From: Batkoa obscura
Taxonomy: Eukaryota; Entomophthoromycota; Entomophthoromycetes; Entomophthorales; Batkoaceae
NCBI GenBank assembly: GCA_030770535.1
Contig: JASVEC010000012.1
Location: forward strand, 372,001-436,000
DNA: 64,000 nucleotides
Direction of reading: 5' to 3'
In this document: piece after piece, positions 10,839-26,600 of the stretch
Numbering within the stretch: position 1 is the stretch's first letter
Layout: every line of letters starts with the position of its first letter
Translations under genes and position numbers: made by a program
The notes under the pieces: model-generated
The model's database searches: none
Seen by the model: only the letters and a program-made list of their open reading frames with translations
What the model was told of the DNA's origin: nothing

Positions 10839-12349
10839 TTAAAGTCTAGAAAGATGAGCTTGAACCTTTTCAATAACCTAAAAACTCAAAATAAATTACA
10901 TGATTTATCGTTATTAATCTGATTACTTCATTGATATTTGCTCGACTTTTGTTCTCCGTATTCAATAGATAACTAATCAATTTTACAAATTCATCAGAAT
11001 ATCTAAACCAAATGAGTTGGAAATTATAATAAATAACTGTATCAAAATTTACTTATTTCCAGCAGGAATTGTGTATTTCCCATTCATCACTGCAATAGCT
11101 GTTGAACCTCCGGCTTCTGTAGCACTAAAATCAAAGGGCGAATAACCGTAGGCTAGTGCATATAACAAGCAACCTAGCGACTATAAACCTTTAATTAATA
11201 TTTTTGATTTCGTTATAAATAGCAAAACTAACCCAAATATCAACACTTTCATCAATCTGTTGACCTACTTCAACATCAAATAATTCTGGCGCTCTGTATG
11301 TCATAGTGGAATATTTGGCTGCTTTTTCCTATCAACAATTAAAAACAGACAAAATACAAATATTTTAATTACTTGTTCTGCTAACGCTTGTTGTCTTGTT
11401 TTACAAGAGATACGTGCTTTTTCAGCTGATCCAAAATCCATTAAAATTGGCTGATTCTTATTATTTAGCATTATATTCCTAAATATTATTTACTATGCCC
11501 AAAAGCTATTACTAATATTTATAAACTTACCCAGGTTTAATATCCCTATGAGCATATGGTATAAAAGTATCTTTTTTATTCGAAGATTCCTCACTAGATT
11601 GGATCAATACACTGACGTCCATAGTGGAATTAAGCTCGTCTTGAGGTGAATTGCTATTTGGAATAATAGGAAGCTGATAGCTATGCATCTGCTTTATTGC
11701 ATCACATATTGGTAAGAAATATTCTATGATCTTTTTTTCATCTAAATTACTATTATTTTTTGTGTTATTTTCAATAAGGTCTTGTAAGCTTCCATTCTGT
11801 TTTTGTTTTATTAATTAGGTTTGTCTATTAAATACTAATATGTTTACTTGATAATAATCAAAAAAGATATACACTATTCTACTACCGTCTTCTTGATTGT
11901 CAACGCATACATCCTAGATATTCAATTAATGTTTGATTATAAATACTAATTAAATCTGTAAGTACCAAAACTTTAGCAATATTATTGTGTACAAATAATT
12001 TATTAATTTCTACTTCTCTAAAGGCTACTTGAAAAGCTTCTGGATCACTTTTGGCACAGAATATCTTTTTGACTGCATACAAATTACTACTTTCCATATC
12101 CCTTACTAAATACACGGTACTGAATCCACTATAATTTGTATTTTTAGCTATTGTCGCTTCATTGTAAATTAACAATAAAGTAGCCTTATCTGATATGTTA
12201 AAATTCAAATAGTAAAAGCATTACCCTTCACCTAATAACTTTAAAACACGGAAACTTTTGTTGTTTACATTGATAATTAAAGAGCTAGGTAAACATCCCC
12301 CAAATACTGATATGAGACTATCGCTTACTAAACTTGTAAATAAATCCAT
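10839..12349 (-). CDS. STK16: STK16/Env7-type serine/threonine kinase
   Basis: A minus-strand gene of about seven exons. Exon 1 (12349-12225) gives GCLPSSLIINVNNKSFRVLK and LLGEG, joining exon 2 (from 12128) as GEGGFSTVYLVRD, the glycine loop of the NAK/STK16 family. Further on come AVKKI (the ATP lysine), HRDIKPGNIML (catalytic loop), LMDFGSAEKARI (DFG), TMTYRAPELFDV (APE) and DIWSLGCLLYALAYGYSPF. About 45 Ser/Asn-rich residues are inserted just before the catalytic loop. The last intron appears to be 56 nt (donor after NINE), giving the end VIEKVQAHLSRL and stop at 10839. Family members act at Golgi or vacuolar membranes. The start codon is the first ATG in the open exon. All catalytic residues are present. 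Confidence 0.87.
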
Positions 12350-12875
12350 CTAATTTTATTGAAAATTGCAATTTAAGTTTCTTTGGTTTTTCTTATATTA
12401 TTTTTAAAAATATAATTGGCTCTAGTTTAAACTCCTAATTGTTCCCTTAAAGTTACGTTGTATCAATAAATTAAATAAAGTTTTAGTAATACTAGTATAG
12501 TAAACCATGATTTATAATATCTTACCTTGAAAAAATACTTGAAATAAACTATACACAGTATTTAATTATTTTATACCTTTCATAGATTACTATTACAATA
12601 TTAATTTTTTTTATAGTTAAAATTATCCTATAAAAATTAATCATAATCAAGCACAAAGTAATACTTTAATAATAGTATATATTTGAATGATTAGTATAAC
12701 ATTATAGCCTTAAAAACTTATTAACCAAGAAAAAGATATAATATAAGCAAACTTAGCTCTTAATAATAATTATTATTAATACAAAAATGGTTTTTATAAC
12801 CAAAAGGCTGCTATAGCCGAAATGTGATGTCATAATTTTAGTTAAAAGCTTGACAGAGAACAATATAAAAAAAGC

Positions 12876-15117
<2,242 letters not shown>

Positions 15118-15379
15118 TTGCTATTATATTTTATTAAAAACAACCTAAATTATTACATAATATGTATTATGATGATTTTTGTATTTAACTTTTTAAACTA
15201 AAAGATAGAAAATTTGTAAATATGATTATTAGATTAAAGCAACTTTTACTAAATATTAAACAGCTTCCTAAGAGATAAAAGAAGTTAAAATAGTTAAAAT
15301 ACTTTGAACATAAGATGAAACTATTGTGTATATAAATGAATTTTAAGGTTAGTAAATAAAGAATAACTAGAAGAGGAAC

Positions 15380-16180
15380 TTAATTTTGAGCTTTTTCGGA
15401 ATACTCATCTAATAACAGCTTAGGGGTAGTAAAATGAAAGCCGGACATAACTTGTTGAAATACATACATAGATTCCTTTTCGCTTTCGGATAACTTTAAC
15501 TCTTTTTCAATACAACTTTTTAAACAATCATTACTTTTTTCTAAGACTCTTCCTTTTAATTCGTCATCCATAAAAAAACTATTATTTATAGTTTGTAAAG
15601 CAAAATAGACTGCAAATGCTGTTTCTCTTGTTCCACATATTTGAGGATTTAGCCCGGAAGCTTTAACTAAATTTTGAGCTTCTGTCATCGCTGTTGACCT
15701 AACTTCTCCCGGCTTAAGTACCTTAATAATATAAAACAAAGTAAACAATCGGTCTCCGATAGTCGCTAATAGAGGTGCAATTAAATTCGGACTTTTAGGG
15801 TTTAAAAGTGGAGAAAATACTTGCTTTTTTAAGTGAACTAACATGAAGATGGCTCTTTTTTGACACACATTTTCTGGGAAAAAAGCACTGAATGCAGCTT
15901 CACTATTACTATGGCTCAGCTTCTTAACTGTATTCACTGCTTTTACAAAACTACCACGTTCCTCTCGAGTAAGCTTTTGATTAAAACTGGGTGCTGCTGG
16001 AGATGGTGGCACACTACTGGGTGAAGGTTCGGCGTATATAATAGTATTGTTTTCAATAAGTTGTTCTGTTTGATGGGATCTTACCAATCTTAAGGATTTT
16101 GAGCGACCTATTATCGTTGTATCACCATCTAATTTGTTATTCTTACTACCAAAAAATTTCTTTAATTTTATAAAACCCAT
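15380..16180 (-). CDS. Conserved-looking hypothetical protein with possible N-myristoylation
   Basis: A single-exon gene of 266 residues that I do not recognise. It starts MGFIKLKKFFGSKNNK: Gly at position 2 followed by many lysines would suit N-myristoylation plus electrostatic membrane binding, although no family assignment supports that. A Pro/Ser-rich linker (about residues 50-67, PSPSSVPPSPAAPS) precedes a mostly helical domain (70-266) with segments such as VCQKRAIFMLVHLKKQVF and GDRLFTLFYIIKV. No catalytic motif or membrane span is obvious. It lies tail-to-tail with SelO about 260 bp away. Confidence 0.7.
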   Translation of the reverse strand: MGFIKLKKFFGSKNNKLDGDTTIIGRSKSLRLVRSHQTEQLIENNTIIYAEPSPSSVPPSPAAPSFNQKLTREERGSFVKAVNTVKKLSHSNSEAAFSAFFPENVCQKRAIFMLVHLKKQVFSPLLNPKSPNLIAPLLATIGDRLFTLFYIIKVLKPGEVRSTAMTEAQNLVKASGLNPQICGTRETAFAVYFALQTINNSFFMDDELKGRVLEKSNDCLKSCIEKELKLSESEKESMYVFQQVMSGFHFTTPKLLLDEYSEKAQN

Positions 16181-17040
16181 TCTGAATATGAAAAAAATTA
16201 TTGTTGAGTTTGTAATTTAATTTTATAGCAACTCCCTTGTATTAGGTAAAGTGTACCATAAAAATGAACACTAAAACATACTTTGATTGGGTAATTAAGA
16301 ATTAGTTATTGATTAAGTAAGTGGATTCTATATTTGGATCGTTGCATAGTGTGAATTTTGGTTGGCATTGTTTTGTTAATAATGACTAAATACAGCTACT
16401 GCAATTTTACTACGATTTAATTTGTAGTGATCCTTAGAATTAGTTATTTGTATATCTGGCCTTTTTGAAGCTTAACCTATAGATTCAAGCATGATTTTTG
16501 TAAAGTTTTGTTTTTAAATGAGTAGTTATTTAGGTCGTAATAGAGTTGCAACAGCTGTAGCTTAAAATTAATAAGGTTGATAAAAAATTATAGAAATTTG
16601 ATATGATAATTATTACATTTCTATGACATTTAATAAACTTGATTTAATTACATTCTTTTTAAATTAGTCTAATTTACTTTATTTTGATAATCCGTTAATA
16701 TAGGCTAATTTAACAGCAATTCTATTATAAAATAAGTATGGATATTATTGCAAATCACCAAATTTCATACAATTCGTTTGGAAGATTAAAATGATTCACT
16801 ATAGTTAAAAGTTATACAGCTATTACTCAAAATCATGATATAAAAGATAAGTTACTGATGATAATGTTTAATCTGTTAAATTTAATTATCATATAAACTT
16901 TTAAAAATTGGAGTAGGTAATTCTTTATTATTTGTTCCATTAATAAGTTGTTCAACTTTAAGCTCGAAAAGTAAAAAATAACTGTGAGAAGAAAACATTC
17001 CAGTAAAAAAATTAACATTACTAATATAATATTTTATGGC
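16181..17040. other. Intergenic sequence, nothing recognised
   Basis: About 860 bp of AT-rich sequence between the 266-residue gene and the first Kelch pseudogene. No repeat family of this window is found here. Confidence 0.5.
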
Positions 17041-18433
17041 TTTAATTTAATCTGTACTGTACTATTAAATTCAGGGCTATTATCTTTAAGTGAAAAATTA
17101 GGATTCTTAACGATAAAAACCATATTACTATGAGTTGGCTCAAGAATCGCTAAAGGTATTTTTTTCAGAATATAATACCTTTGGGATTTCTTATATAAAA
17201 AGTGTAATAATATAAATAATAAAACAACCCAATAAATTCACTAATCGAGACACTAACAATAACAGGCACTTGGCTTTTTGGCTTTGAACTTCACGTTTCC
17301 TCTACTGAAAGTATCCGATTTACTAGTGCATAATTGTTTAAATTGATTATTTGCATTTTTGAGTAAACTTCTTTATGGAGGCCAAAACCATATAACAAAT
17401 GATCATTATAATACTCTAAACAACCTGAAGAGGAAATAATTAACCTTGAGACATAATGTTTTTCCCAACTAGGATTATGTAAGTTTAAAACATAGAGTGA
17501 GCTATCCATAAAGCGTACCTCATTTTCGCTTCCAACATTGGCACCTCCTAATATATAAAGAAGGTTATCGATTTTTTTAAGCTAGAACCATGAGTTATTT
17601 TTGGGAATTCTCCTGTTCCAGTTTAATTATACCATTTCTCATTTTTGATATCAAAACTTGGAATGTTATTAAATTCAATATAATTATCATAAAGTCTATC
17701 TATACCTCCAAATATCATTAAGCTCCCATTATGTATAACTGAATTATGGCCACTAATTAAATATTCACTTCTTTCTCCAACAGTTTTCCATTCATCATTT
17801 TCAATATTATAAATTATCAATCTAGGGTAATGCCTAATTTTGATCCCATTTGATCTTTTAGCATGATAGTACTCCCCACCAAATATAACTAACTCATCTG
17901 GATTTAAATCATTCTAAGCTAATTTTGCTTCACTAGATCCATAATTTATTGTATAATCGTCCGACTTTGTAAAATTTAGATTTTAAAAAAATTGACTTCC
18001 ATTAGAATCTACTTTCCAAGTTTTAATTTTAGTATCAAATATCTTTACACACTTTTCAAGTGGTGTGAATATCCCCCCTATGATTAAAAAAATTTCTGAG
18101 TTACTAGGGAATCTAATGGTACTATGATAAAACAATGTGTTTAACGTCTGATTTTTAAGTGGATTGAGCTCCCAGTTTGTTTTTTGACTATCATTTGACT
18201 CTATCCCATCTTTGAGGTCTAACTTATAAACTCCACTATTCAAGTCTTCTTCATCAATTTCCCTTTTATTGCTTTCAGTCTTAAGATCTGATATGAAAAG
18301 TCCACCAAACAAAGATACTATCATTAATTATTCCACCATTACCTATAGCTAATATTGGTACATCTGAGCCATTTAAAACTTTTAAAATCGCTATCAATAA
18401 CAATATTAATTTTATAAACCCTATAAAGGCCAT
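17041..18433 (-). pseudogene. Decayed Kelch-repeat membrane protein gene, copy 1
   Basis: Read on the minus strand from the ATG at 18433: a signal-peptide-like start (MAFIGFIKLILLLIAILKVL), then Kelch blades (FGGLF, LIIGGIFTP, VIFGGEYYHAK, SLMIFGGIDRLYDN, LLYILGGANVGSE), a membrane segment near VPVIVSVSISEFIGLFYYL and a short cytosolic tail (FSLKDNSPEFNSTVQ). The reading is broken by a frame change just after the signal peptide and by in-frame stops (after GSQFF, after SEAKLA and after KWYN), so the gene is dead. Intact relatives would be type I membrane proteins with a Kelch/galactose-oxidase-like beta-propeller outside the cell. It is paralogous to copy 2 and arranged in tandem with it. Confidence 0.82.
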
Positions 18434-18919
18434 TTTATAAAGTCAATTCTAATATTTTTGTCTTTGTATCACTTTTATACTTTCAGTTGCTACTTTATGG
18501 TTTAAAAATTATTCTCATTACTTTAAAAAGAGAAGATAATTCTTGGGTCTATACAGCACTAAAGATTTCATACTGAATGCTACATTACTTTATTTAGAAC
18601 TTGGCAATTAATTCCCACTAATAAAACTTTATCATGAACCTCAGAGCTGGGACAACCCCATCTGTAAGTAGGGCTCCCAATACAGAGACATCACAACTCA
18701 AAGTAATTGGTATTACAGATATTTTTATTTAGATATTAATAGATAATTTAAATAATGGCCCCGTTGTGAGCACTAAAGGATCCGCTTATAAATGTAACTA
18801 TAGATACAGCAGCATCAAAACTTAGTCCAAATGTTACAAGACAAAAAATCAGTGAAATTAAAATTCAATTTTTTAATATTTCATAATTTATTTTTTTCAA
18901 TATAAACCATTACAATATA
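18434..18919. other. Spacer between the two Kelch pseudogenes
   Basis: No gene is supported. A 31-codon open frame starting near 18634 has no recognisable content. Confidence 0.45.
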
Positions 18920-19019
18920 TGAGGGTGTATTTTATGTTTAACAATTTTATTGACAATTTTTCCACTCAAATAGCGCTTAAAAGATGGAAAAAGTGATGAA
19001 GCCAAAAAAAACACCCCCA
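18920..19019 (-). mobile_element. MITE copy 4
   Basis: A 100 bp copy starting TGAGGGTGTATTTTATG and ending AAAAAAACACCCCCA, flanked by TA. It sits between the two Kelch pseudogenes. Confidence 0.88.
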
Positions 19020-19125
19020 TATAGTAAATCGTAATTCAATATTTCAGATAAATAATTAAAATAAAATTTGCCTATCGTTTTAAAATAAGCATAGCGACAT
19101 ATACCTTTAATAATATTGATTCAGT

Positions 19126-20497
19126 TTATATTGTATCATTGAATCCAGGACTATCATGCTCAAGTCGAAACTTTGGATCATTAATAAGTATCCTTACACT
19201 ATTATCAGTTGGCTCTGAAACAGGTAAAGGTACTTTTTTTACAATACAACATTGTACAAACTTCTTATATAGAAAATGTATCAAAACAATCAATAGAACG
19301 GGCCCTAAAAATTACCCTAAACCACCAACAATAGCAGGCATTTGACTTTTTCATTTTGAATCTTATATTTCTTTCTTTGGAGGCAATCTATATACTAAGA
19401 TAAAATTATTTAAACTAACTATTTGAGCTTTGAGTAGTACTCTAAGTATGCGCGGAAATCATATAATAGATATCCAGCATGATATTCTAAGTAACCAAAA
19501 CAAGCATTAGTTAATCTAGGAATGTAATGCTCTTCCCAAATAAAAATATCTAAATTTAAAATATAAAATAAACTATCAGTATATTGCTTGACATTTAGAC
19601 CACTAGTGCCACTCAGTATATAAACAAGATTTGAAACTTTTTTAAACCAAATCCGTAACGTATGTCTGGAAACTCCTCAGTCGCTATTTGATTATATCAC
19701 TTTTCGTCTTTAATATTAAAACTTAGGATAATATTAAATTCAATCAATAGATTTATCAGAGAGGATATCTTTACCGCTAATATCACTAAATTACCATTAT
19801 GTATAACTGCATTAGGACCACTAATTTAGTATTCATTATCTTCTCCAATTGTTCTCGACTTATAATTCTTAATATCATAAATTATTACTTCAGAATAAAA
19901 ACCGCTTTGGTTTACATCTGTTTTTTTTAGTATGATAGCACTTTCCTCCATATAAAACTAACTCATTTAGGTTCAAATCGTTTTGAGTTAAGCTTGCTCT
20001 AATAAGCCCACAATTTAATTGGCAATCATCTCATTTAGTAAAGTTCAGATTTTTGATAAATTGGCTCCCGTTTCGGTCTGTTTTCCAAGTATTAGTCTTG
20101 GTATTAAAAATCTTTACACTATCCTTAAGTGATATCAACAACCCGCCTATGATTAAAAGCTCTTCTGAATTATTGCTAATACTAATAGTGCTATGAGAAA
20201 ACAGAGTACTTAAAGAATGCTGTCCAAGTGGATCAAATTTCCAATTTGCATCTTGACTATCATTTAATTATATTTCCCCTTTAATGTCTAAATAGTAAAC
20301 TTCATCATTCAAATGCTTTTCAGTGATATATTGATCTTCCTTTTCAAAGTTTAATTGAAGGATTCCACCAAAAACATAAACTCTATTATTAATAATTTCA
20401 CCACTGGTTCCAACTAATTCTGGTATAACCGAATAATTTGGATTTTTTAAAACAAAGTTAACAAGTGTATTAGTTTTATAAAATTTATAAAGACCAT
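19126..20497 (-). pseudogene. Decayed Kelch-repeat membrane protein gene, copy 2
   Basis: Minus-strand paralogue of copy 1. It reads MVFINFIKLIHLLTLF at the start, then NNRVYVFGGILQL, LLIIGGLLISLKDSVKIFN, KTNTWKTDRNGSQF, a membrane segment LGPVLLIVLIHFLYKKF and a cytosolic tail ending DSPGFNDTI. Blade order, the TW.K.D.NGSQF block and the tail (EPTDN...DPKFRLEHDSPGFN versus EPTHS...NPNFSLKDNSPEFN) align with copy 1. A frame change follows the signal-peptide region, and stops interrupt it (for example within KGEI-LNDSQ and after NLNFTK). It has more damage than copy 1. The pair arose by tandem duplication. Confidence 0.82.
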
Positions 20498-21649
20498 TTC
20501 TGAATTTTTGATTCTAATTTTTGATTTTTATATTCTTTAGATTTATAAGAACAGGAACACTTTAATAAGATACATGTTTTTTATTGGCTATCAGAAGACT
20601 ACGTTTAAAAATTTTCGAACTTTATAAATTAAATCATGAGCATAGGAGACCCAATTGAGCCCATTCATAATCATAGCTATAAACAAAATACTTTAAATCC
20701 AGTCTATATAAAAATTTGACTATAGAGGGCAACAATTTGAACTTTGTCTTATTCGAATCTGAACACATAAAGGAAAATCTATTTATATTCTAAAGTATGA
20801 ACTAAATAGCTACAAAACATTATATAAGCATATTGACTTTAAAACTATATATTTTTTAAATTGATCCAATAATTTCTAACAATCTATATGCTTATATTTA
20901 TTCATATTCAAACAAACTAATGCGTTAATATAGTAAAGTAGTATGTTTTGGAGGAAAATACTTAAAAATAACTTTGAAGAAAAGGAAAATTATAATTTAG
21001 TATTATAAATGTGAGCCTAAAATAAAACTAAAAAATTAACTAGAAGTTTCAATTAAAATAAACCATTGACTTTAAATCAAGCAATTTATTGCTTATACTT
21101 TAGAATGGATATAATTATTTTTTTTGTTTTTTGTTTATAGTATTTAAGAGCTTTTTATAACTAATTATTTTATTTCAACGTATGTTTGTGAAGTAAACAT
21201 TTGTACATAAACAAGAATGTTATATTTGAAGTATAGTTAATTTTACTTTGATTTAAAAAGAAACTTTACTATGAGAAGACGCTAAATCCCAATTATTCAA
21301 AACTAAAATAGTTATTTTGAATTCTCTGTAAACAGTAAAAATACAATTTAATTAATAATAATCTTAGATATTATAATATTTTAAAAGTGAAAGCATTTCT
21401 CTAAAAGTAACTACTCAATGTTGAGTAAAATATAAATTTAAACCACAAGTGGCAACTAATTACATTAAATAGTTGATAAAATTCCCAAATAAATTTATAA
21501 AAATTCTTTAATTTTTTATTTGCTACTAAATTTAGTAACCTCTAATTGGTTACAAGAGCAGCGAATCAAATGACCACACAAAATATTTAACTATTTATTA
21601 CTGAACTACCCCAAGAAAAAGTCCTTCACTCACTTTAAAATTCGATAAA
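20498..21649. other. Intergenic sequence, nothing recognised
   Basis: About 1.15 kb of AT-rich sequence with no gene or repeat that I can support. Its right end should contain the BFR1 promoter; no distinctive motif was identified. Confidence 0.5.
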
Positions 21650-23188
21650 ATGACAACAGTTCAAACTCCTAAGGCTAAAGCCCCTAAAGCACCTCAGAAA
21701 CCAGACCAAACCACTTATAAAGATAGTTTGGACCAGACAGATAAAGAAATAGCCAAAATAAAGGAAAAATTAGTAATAGTTTTGTTTTTATATTTTTATT
21801 GTATTTAAACTTTATTAAAGGAGTTAGTAAGTAAAGAAATCAATGCATTGGATAAAGGAAAAGGAAAAAGCGACGATCCTCGTACTGAATTACGTAAAAA
21901 TCTTTCTAACCTTAGAGACCAACAAGCTTCCTTAAAGAAAGCTCGTCAATCAAAGCAAGAGGATATTAACCTTTTGCAAAACTCTATTAAGAAGAAAGTA
22001 AGAAATGTATTGTTTATTTAAAAAAACATTAATATTTTATTTAGATTACTGACTTAAAAGCTTTACAATCTAAGAATAGCTTTAGATCCTTGGCTGAGCT
22101 TGAAGAATATATATCGTAAGTCATTTATCTATGTTGATTTATTAGATATTTATATTTTTTAAAGAAAACAAGAGAGAAAAGTTGAGAGTGGGAAGTTAAA
22201 GGTTATCGAAGAAAAGAAAATCTTATCTGAAATATCCCAACTTAAAAAAAGTAAGAAATCTTTTGATATTATCATGGATATAGAAGATTCCCTCGAAGAA
22301 GATCGTCAAAAATTAGATGCTATTAGATCTGGAATTGATGAAGCCAAATCTAAAGCCATCAATGCTGAATACGATGAGATCAAGGCTAAATTAGACGAAC
22401 TCAATCTTTCAAACAATGAAGAATGGACTAAAAAGAGCAAACTTTTTGAAAAAAGAGATGAGATTCGCAAAAAAATTGATGAGCAATATGAAAAACGTCG
22501 CGAAATCATTGGAAACCATAAAAAAGCAAATGACGAATTTTATAACTGGAAGAGAGAAGAAACTAAAAGACGTCAAGAAGTCAACGAAGCCCGTAGACAA
22601 CAAGAAGAAAAAGAAAGGATTGAAGAACTTATTAAAGAAGAACTTGCTCTTGCAGAGTTACCTGCTTTTGAAACCGAAATTGCCCAATGTGGAACTTTAT
22701 TATCTTATTTCCACCGTATATTAGGTTCATCTGAGACCAATGGTAAAGCTGAATCTCCAAAGGCTGAACCACAAAGCGTAAGTGCTGCTAGACAAATCGA
22801 TGCTTCCAATCAACCTCAAGGTACCGCTTTAGTTAAGAAATCAGACCGTGATGATGTCTTTTTCATGGGAAACAAAATTAAAAAGAGCTCAAAGAAACCT
22901 AGCTCAAAAGCCAGCTCAAAACCTGCTGCATTTACCATCCCATTATCAATTATGGACGCCCTCTCATCCCTTAAACTTCCTATCCCAACTTCTTCTACTG
23001 GGGTTCCAGATCTTTTATCTGCTATACAAAAGAAGATTGAGTTCTTCAAACTTAATCAAGAAAAGGCATCAATTGAAAAGAGAAAGAGAGCTCAAGAAAA
23101 GATTGAAGAACTCAAAGCTAAACATGGCTTAAATGTAGAAAATGGAAAAGAAAACGAGATCCCAAAAGAAGTTGAACCAGCAGCTTAA
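21650..23188 (+). CDS. BFR1: Bfr1-like polysome/mRNP-associated coiled-coil protein
   Basis: Four exons (21650-21772, 21821-21997, 22045-22115, 22165-23188) join in frame to 464 residues. The N-terminus is Lys/Pro/Ala-rich (PKAKAPKAPQKP). Most of residues 25-300 is charged coiled coil, with family-typical phrases RKNLSNLRDQQASLKKARQ, KALQSKNSFRSLAELEEYIS and KKSFDIIMDIEDSLEEDR. Bfr1 is a fungal cytoplasmic protein found on polysomes and mRNP at the ER; its loss affects secretion and ploidy in yeast. The second half adds AAFTIPLSIMDALSSLKLP, a conserved hydrophobic segment, and a Glu/Lys-rich helix to the end. Its presence is one of the best arguments that the host is a fungus. Codon use is less AT-extreme than in neighbouring genes, as expected of a well-expressed gene. 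Confidence 0.9.
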
Positions 23189-23692
23189 ACTTAATTTGTG
23201 ATAAAGAAGGGGTAAATCAAACTCTTCAATTAAATGTAGCCATTTTACTTTTTATTTTTTTAAATAAAAGTTTTTAATATAAACAAGTTTATTTATTATC
23301 TTCTTATTTGTTTGATTATGAAATATAAAATAGAACTTTAAAGGTTAAAGTTTAATGTATAAATAATTTTTCAAAGTTTGAGGTCTATACATAGATGAAT
23401 ATTTATTACTCTTATTAGTATATAAATTTCTTTTGAAATAATTCATTTTAATTAAAATAATACCTTCGCCATACTTATTTACGGCTTAAACCAATAATAA
23501 AATTTAAATTATATTCACTATAAAAAGTAACCATTATCTCAAATAATATCAATTTATTTTATATTTATTTTCGAAACTGAAAAGCAGCTCTATTTCGGTT
23601 TGTACAAAGAATTTATATTTGATTGGTTTATATTTCAGGGAGGATTAAAAGCAGCAAAATTACTTTCTACTTTCATTTGTAATAAACAAACG
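23189..23692. other. Intergenic sequence between BFR1 and condensin gene
   Basis: About 500 bp with no feature recognised. An open stretch and an AG at about 23638 just upstream of the condensin ATG could mark a 5' UTR intron, but this is not certain. Confidence 0.45.
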
Positions 23693-26600
23693 ATGTATAC
23701 GGATTTCAACTTGGGGGATGAGCTAATCAAATTTGATGAGAAGAGCATGGTGATTGAGGAAGAGATCGACATCGAAAACTCATCTAAGCAAGAATTATTG
23801 GAGTTTATAAATAAAGCAACTGACAAGTTAAGCTCAGATTATTTAAAAATAGCCAGCTCTAAGATATTCGATGGATTACGTAGTATCATAAAGTAAATTA
23901 AAATTAAATTAAAGGACATTGCTAAATCAAGCTTAGGAATTTATTGATTGTATCTCCAGCGATTATGGACCGTGCTTTTGATATGATATTGTCTGGTAAA
24001 AAAATCAAAAATTGAATTATGAATAATTAACCTCAATTAATGTTCTTAGGAGCACAAGACTTAATAAAATCGATTGAAGATAGTTTAAAAAGCGGAATTT
24101 TAGTTCAAAAGGAAGAATTGACAGCGTTAAACCTATATTCTTTTTTATTATACATTATAATCAATTATGCTGAATCAAAACAAGAAACTGAAAAAAGTAC
24201 AAAAGCAATGGTAAGTAATTGAATACAAATAAATTACGACTCTAAACGTACTGACAAATAGAATTCTAGAGGAAATAGGAACCAACGCCAACAGTCTCAC
24301 TCTTGGGATTGGTTAAGAAAACAAGGCAGATTGTTTGAGATTATCTACAAGATTGCAACGTTACCTTTAAAGAAAGTATTTTCTTCCAATTATCAAGTTG
24401 AAACAATTACAAGGTAAACGTACGTATTTGTATTTTTGTATTAATAAATAAACTATTTTTAGAGGGTTTGTAAAGAGTATGTTTTCAATTTTGCAATCAG
24501 CTGACAACTTAAAGAATCAGACAACACGCGTTAAATCCTATCATATAATAGCGATATGTGCAAAAGATTACAACCATAATTTAACAACACAAACCTTTGT
24601 TTCCCAAACTTTACAATATTTTGAAAATTTACATGATCCTATAGCTGAGTTACTTGAAATGATGGTGAATGAGTATGACTATACTAGGTTAGCTGAGGAA
24701 GTTTTAAGGTATTCATTTTTTTGAAAGAAAGTAAAACAAACTTACAGAATTCTATAATGTAGCGATATGTCAAAAAAAGAATTTACAATCAAGGATAAAT
24801 ATGGGCCAAAATCATATTCTTCGTTTTTGGTCAGATTTTGTGAACTTTGTCCTAAAACTGTAAATAAATATATTGGTATTTTAATTAAACAGCTTGACAG
24901 TGAGGTAAAATACTTTTGTTTATAAACTGAACTATTAAATAAAAAATAGTGCTATCATATACGATCTGCCATTATTGAGGTTGTAGGAATTTTAATTATT
25001 GAAATGGTAAATGAGATTGAAAAAGAAGGCAGAGGAGAGAATAATGAATCGATGGTTGATCGCTATTTTGATATTTTAGAAGAGAGATTCAAAGATAATC
25101 ATTATCTCGTTCGAAGTAAAGTTTTACAAGTTTGTGGGAGAATAACAGAGTAAAACAAGCTAGCGCTACCTTTAATTTTAGCTAATCAAAATCTCAATTC
25201 TTAGATTAAAAGCAAAATTTCCTAAAAGAAGACCACGCCTTATTCATTTAACTATTGGAAGATTAGAAGATAAAAGCGTTATTGTCCGAAAGAATGCTAT
25301 CAAAACCCTTACTAAATTTATGAAATCACATCCATTTTTGATTGATGGTGGTTCACTTTCATATGAGTTATTGGAAAGGAAATACAATGGAATCATGGAA
25401 GAATTACAAGTATTAATAAAACTGAATAATAAATAACTGTGGCTAACAACTATATAACTAGGAGTTGCAAAAGGTTGCCCAAAACATGAGTTTACTTATG
25501 GCTAAAGGAGAAGAGCTGCCTCAAGATTTGAATTCAAATAATGAACACAAAGAAAAAGTAATCATAGTTAACAGTTTATAAATAATAATTTTATAATTTT
25601 ATAAGAATGATCATAATATGAGTAATCAAATACGATTTGAAATAAGAAATGAAGACTCTACTGAAGAAGCAAAATTCGAAGGGAATGACTCAACTGAGAT
25701 GGAAATGCTAGACAATGGTAACCCAGAAATGACCAATAAATTCTTACAATTAAAAATGAAGCAGCGCTACTATGAAGATGCCGTGTTTTTTGTGAAACAG
25801 TTGATGGATAGTTTTAACTCATTGTCACAACTTTTAGCTTCCACTCATAAATTAGAAGCCATTGATGCAATGGATTTTTTTGTTGAAGCATATCATTATA
25901 AACTTAAAGAGGCAGAAGTAAGCCTTATTGCTTATTAATATAGACAGTTGCTAATATTTTATTTAGGAAGGAATTAGAAATATGATTCATTTAGTTTGGA
26001 CTAAAGAAAATTCGGATGAAAATAAGGGGACAATAGCAAAAGTTAAAGAGAATTTTTATAACCTTTATTTTACTGTCCCCACAGCATCTAATGAGAGAGA
26101 AAGGATCAATTTGATAGCTAAGAACTTAATAGAGTAATTTTTATTATTCGATATGCTATTATTTTATAACCTGCTTTTTATTATTTAGCTTAACTCAAAG
26201 TGCAAAGATGGCTGATTTGGTTTCTTTAGAAGAATTGGTCCGTCTTTTAACAATCGACGGGCGCTTTTCTTCAGATTTGATTGAGAAACTTTGGTTAATT
26301 TATTGTAATGTTTTTTCATAGGATTTGAACTTTATTACTAAATGATTCACATAGCATATAGTAAAACCGATCAACCAATAACATTAAGGAGAGGAGCTAT
26401 CATTTTGTTAAGCATGATTGGGAAAGCTAATCATGAAGTTATTAAAGAGAGAGTCGATTTATTAATAAAAATAGGGCTTGGTGATATTGGAAAAGTAATT
26501 ATTATTTACCATATTAATTTATCATTTAACAATCCTAGGATGATTTCATAGTTGCCAAATACAGCTGCATAGCATTACAATGCATTGGTGGAGCAAAAGG

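Noticed and set aside
17041-18433. Stop codon reassignment, suggested by TAA and TAG inside the Kelch frames
   Set aside because: All intact genes of the window (catalase, desaturase, BFR1, EF-Ts, CDC24-like) end at TAA or TAG and have none inside; the Kelch copies also carry frame changes.
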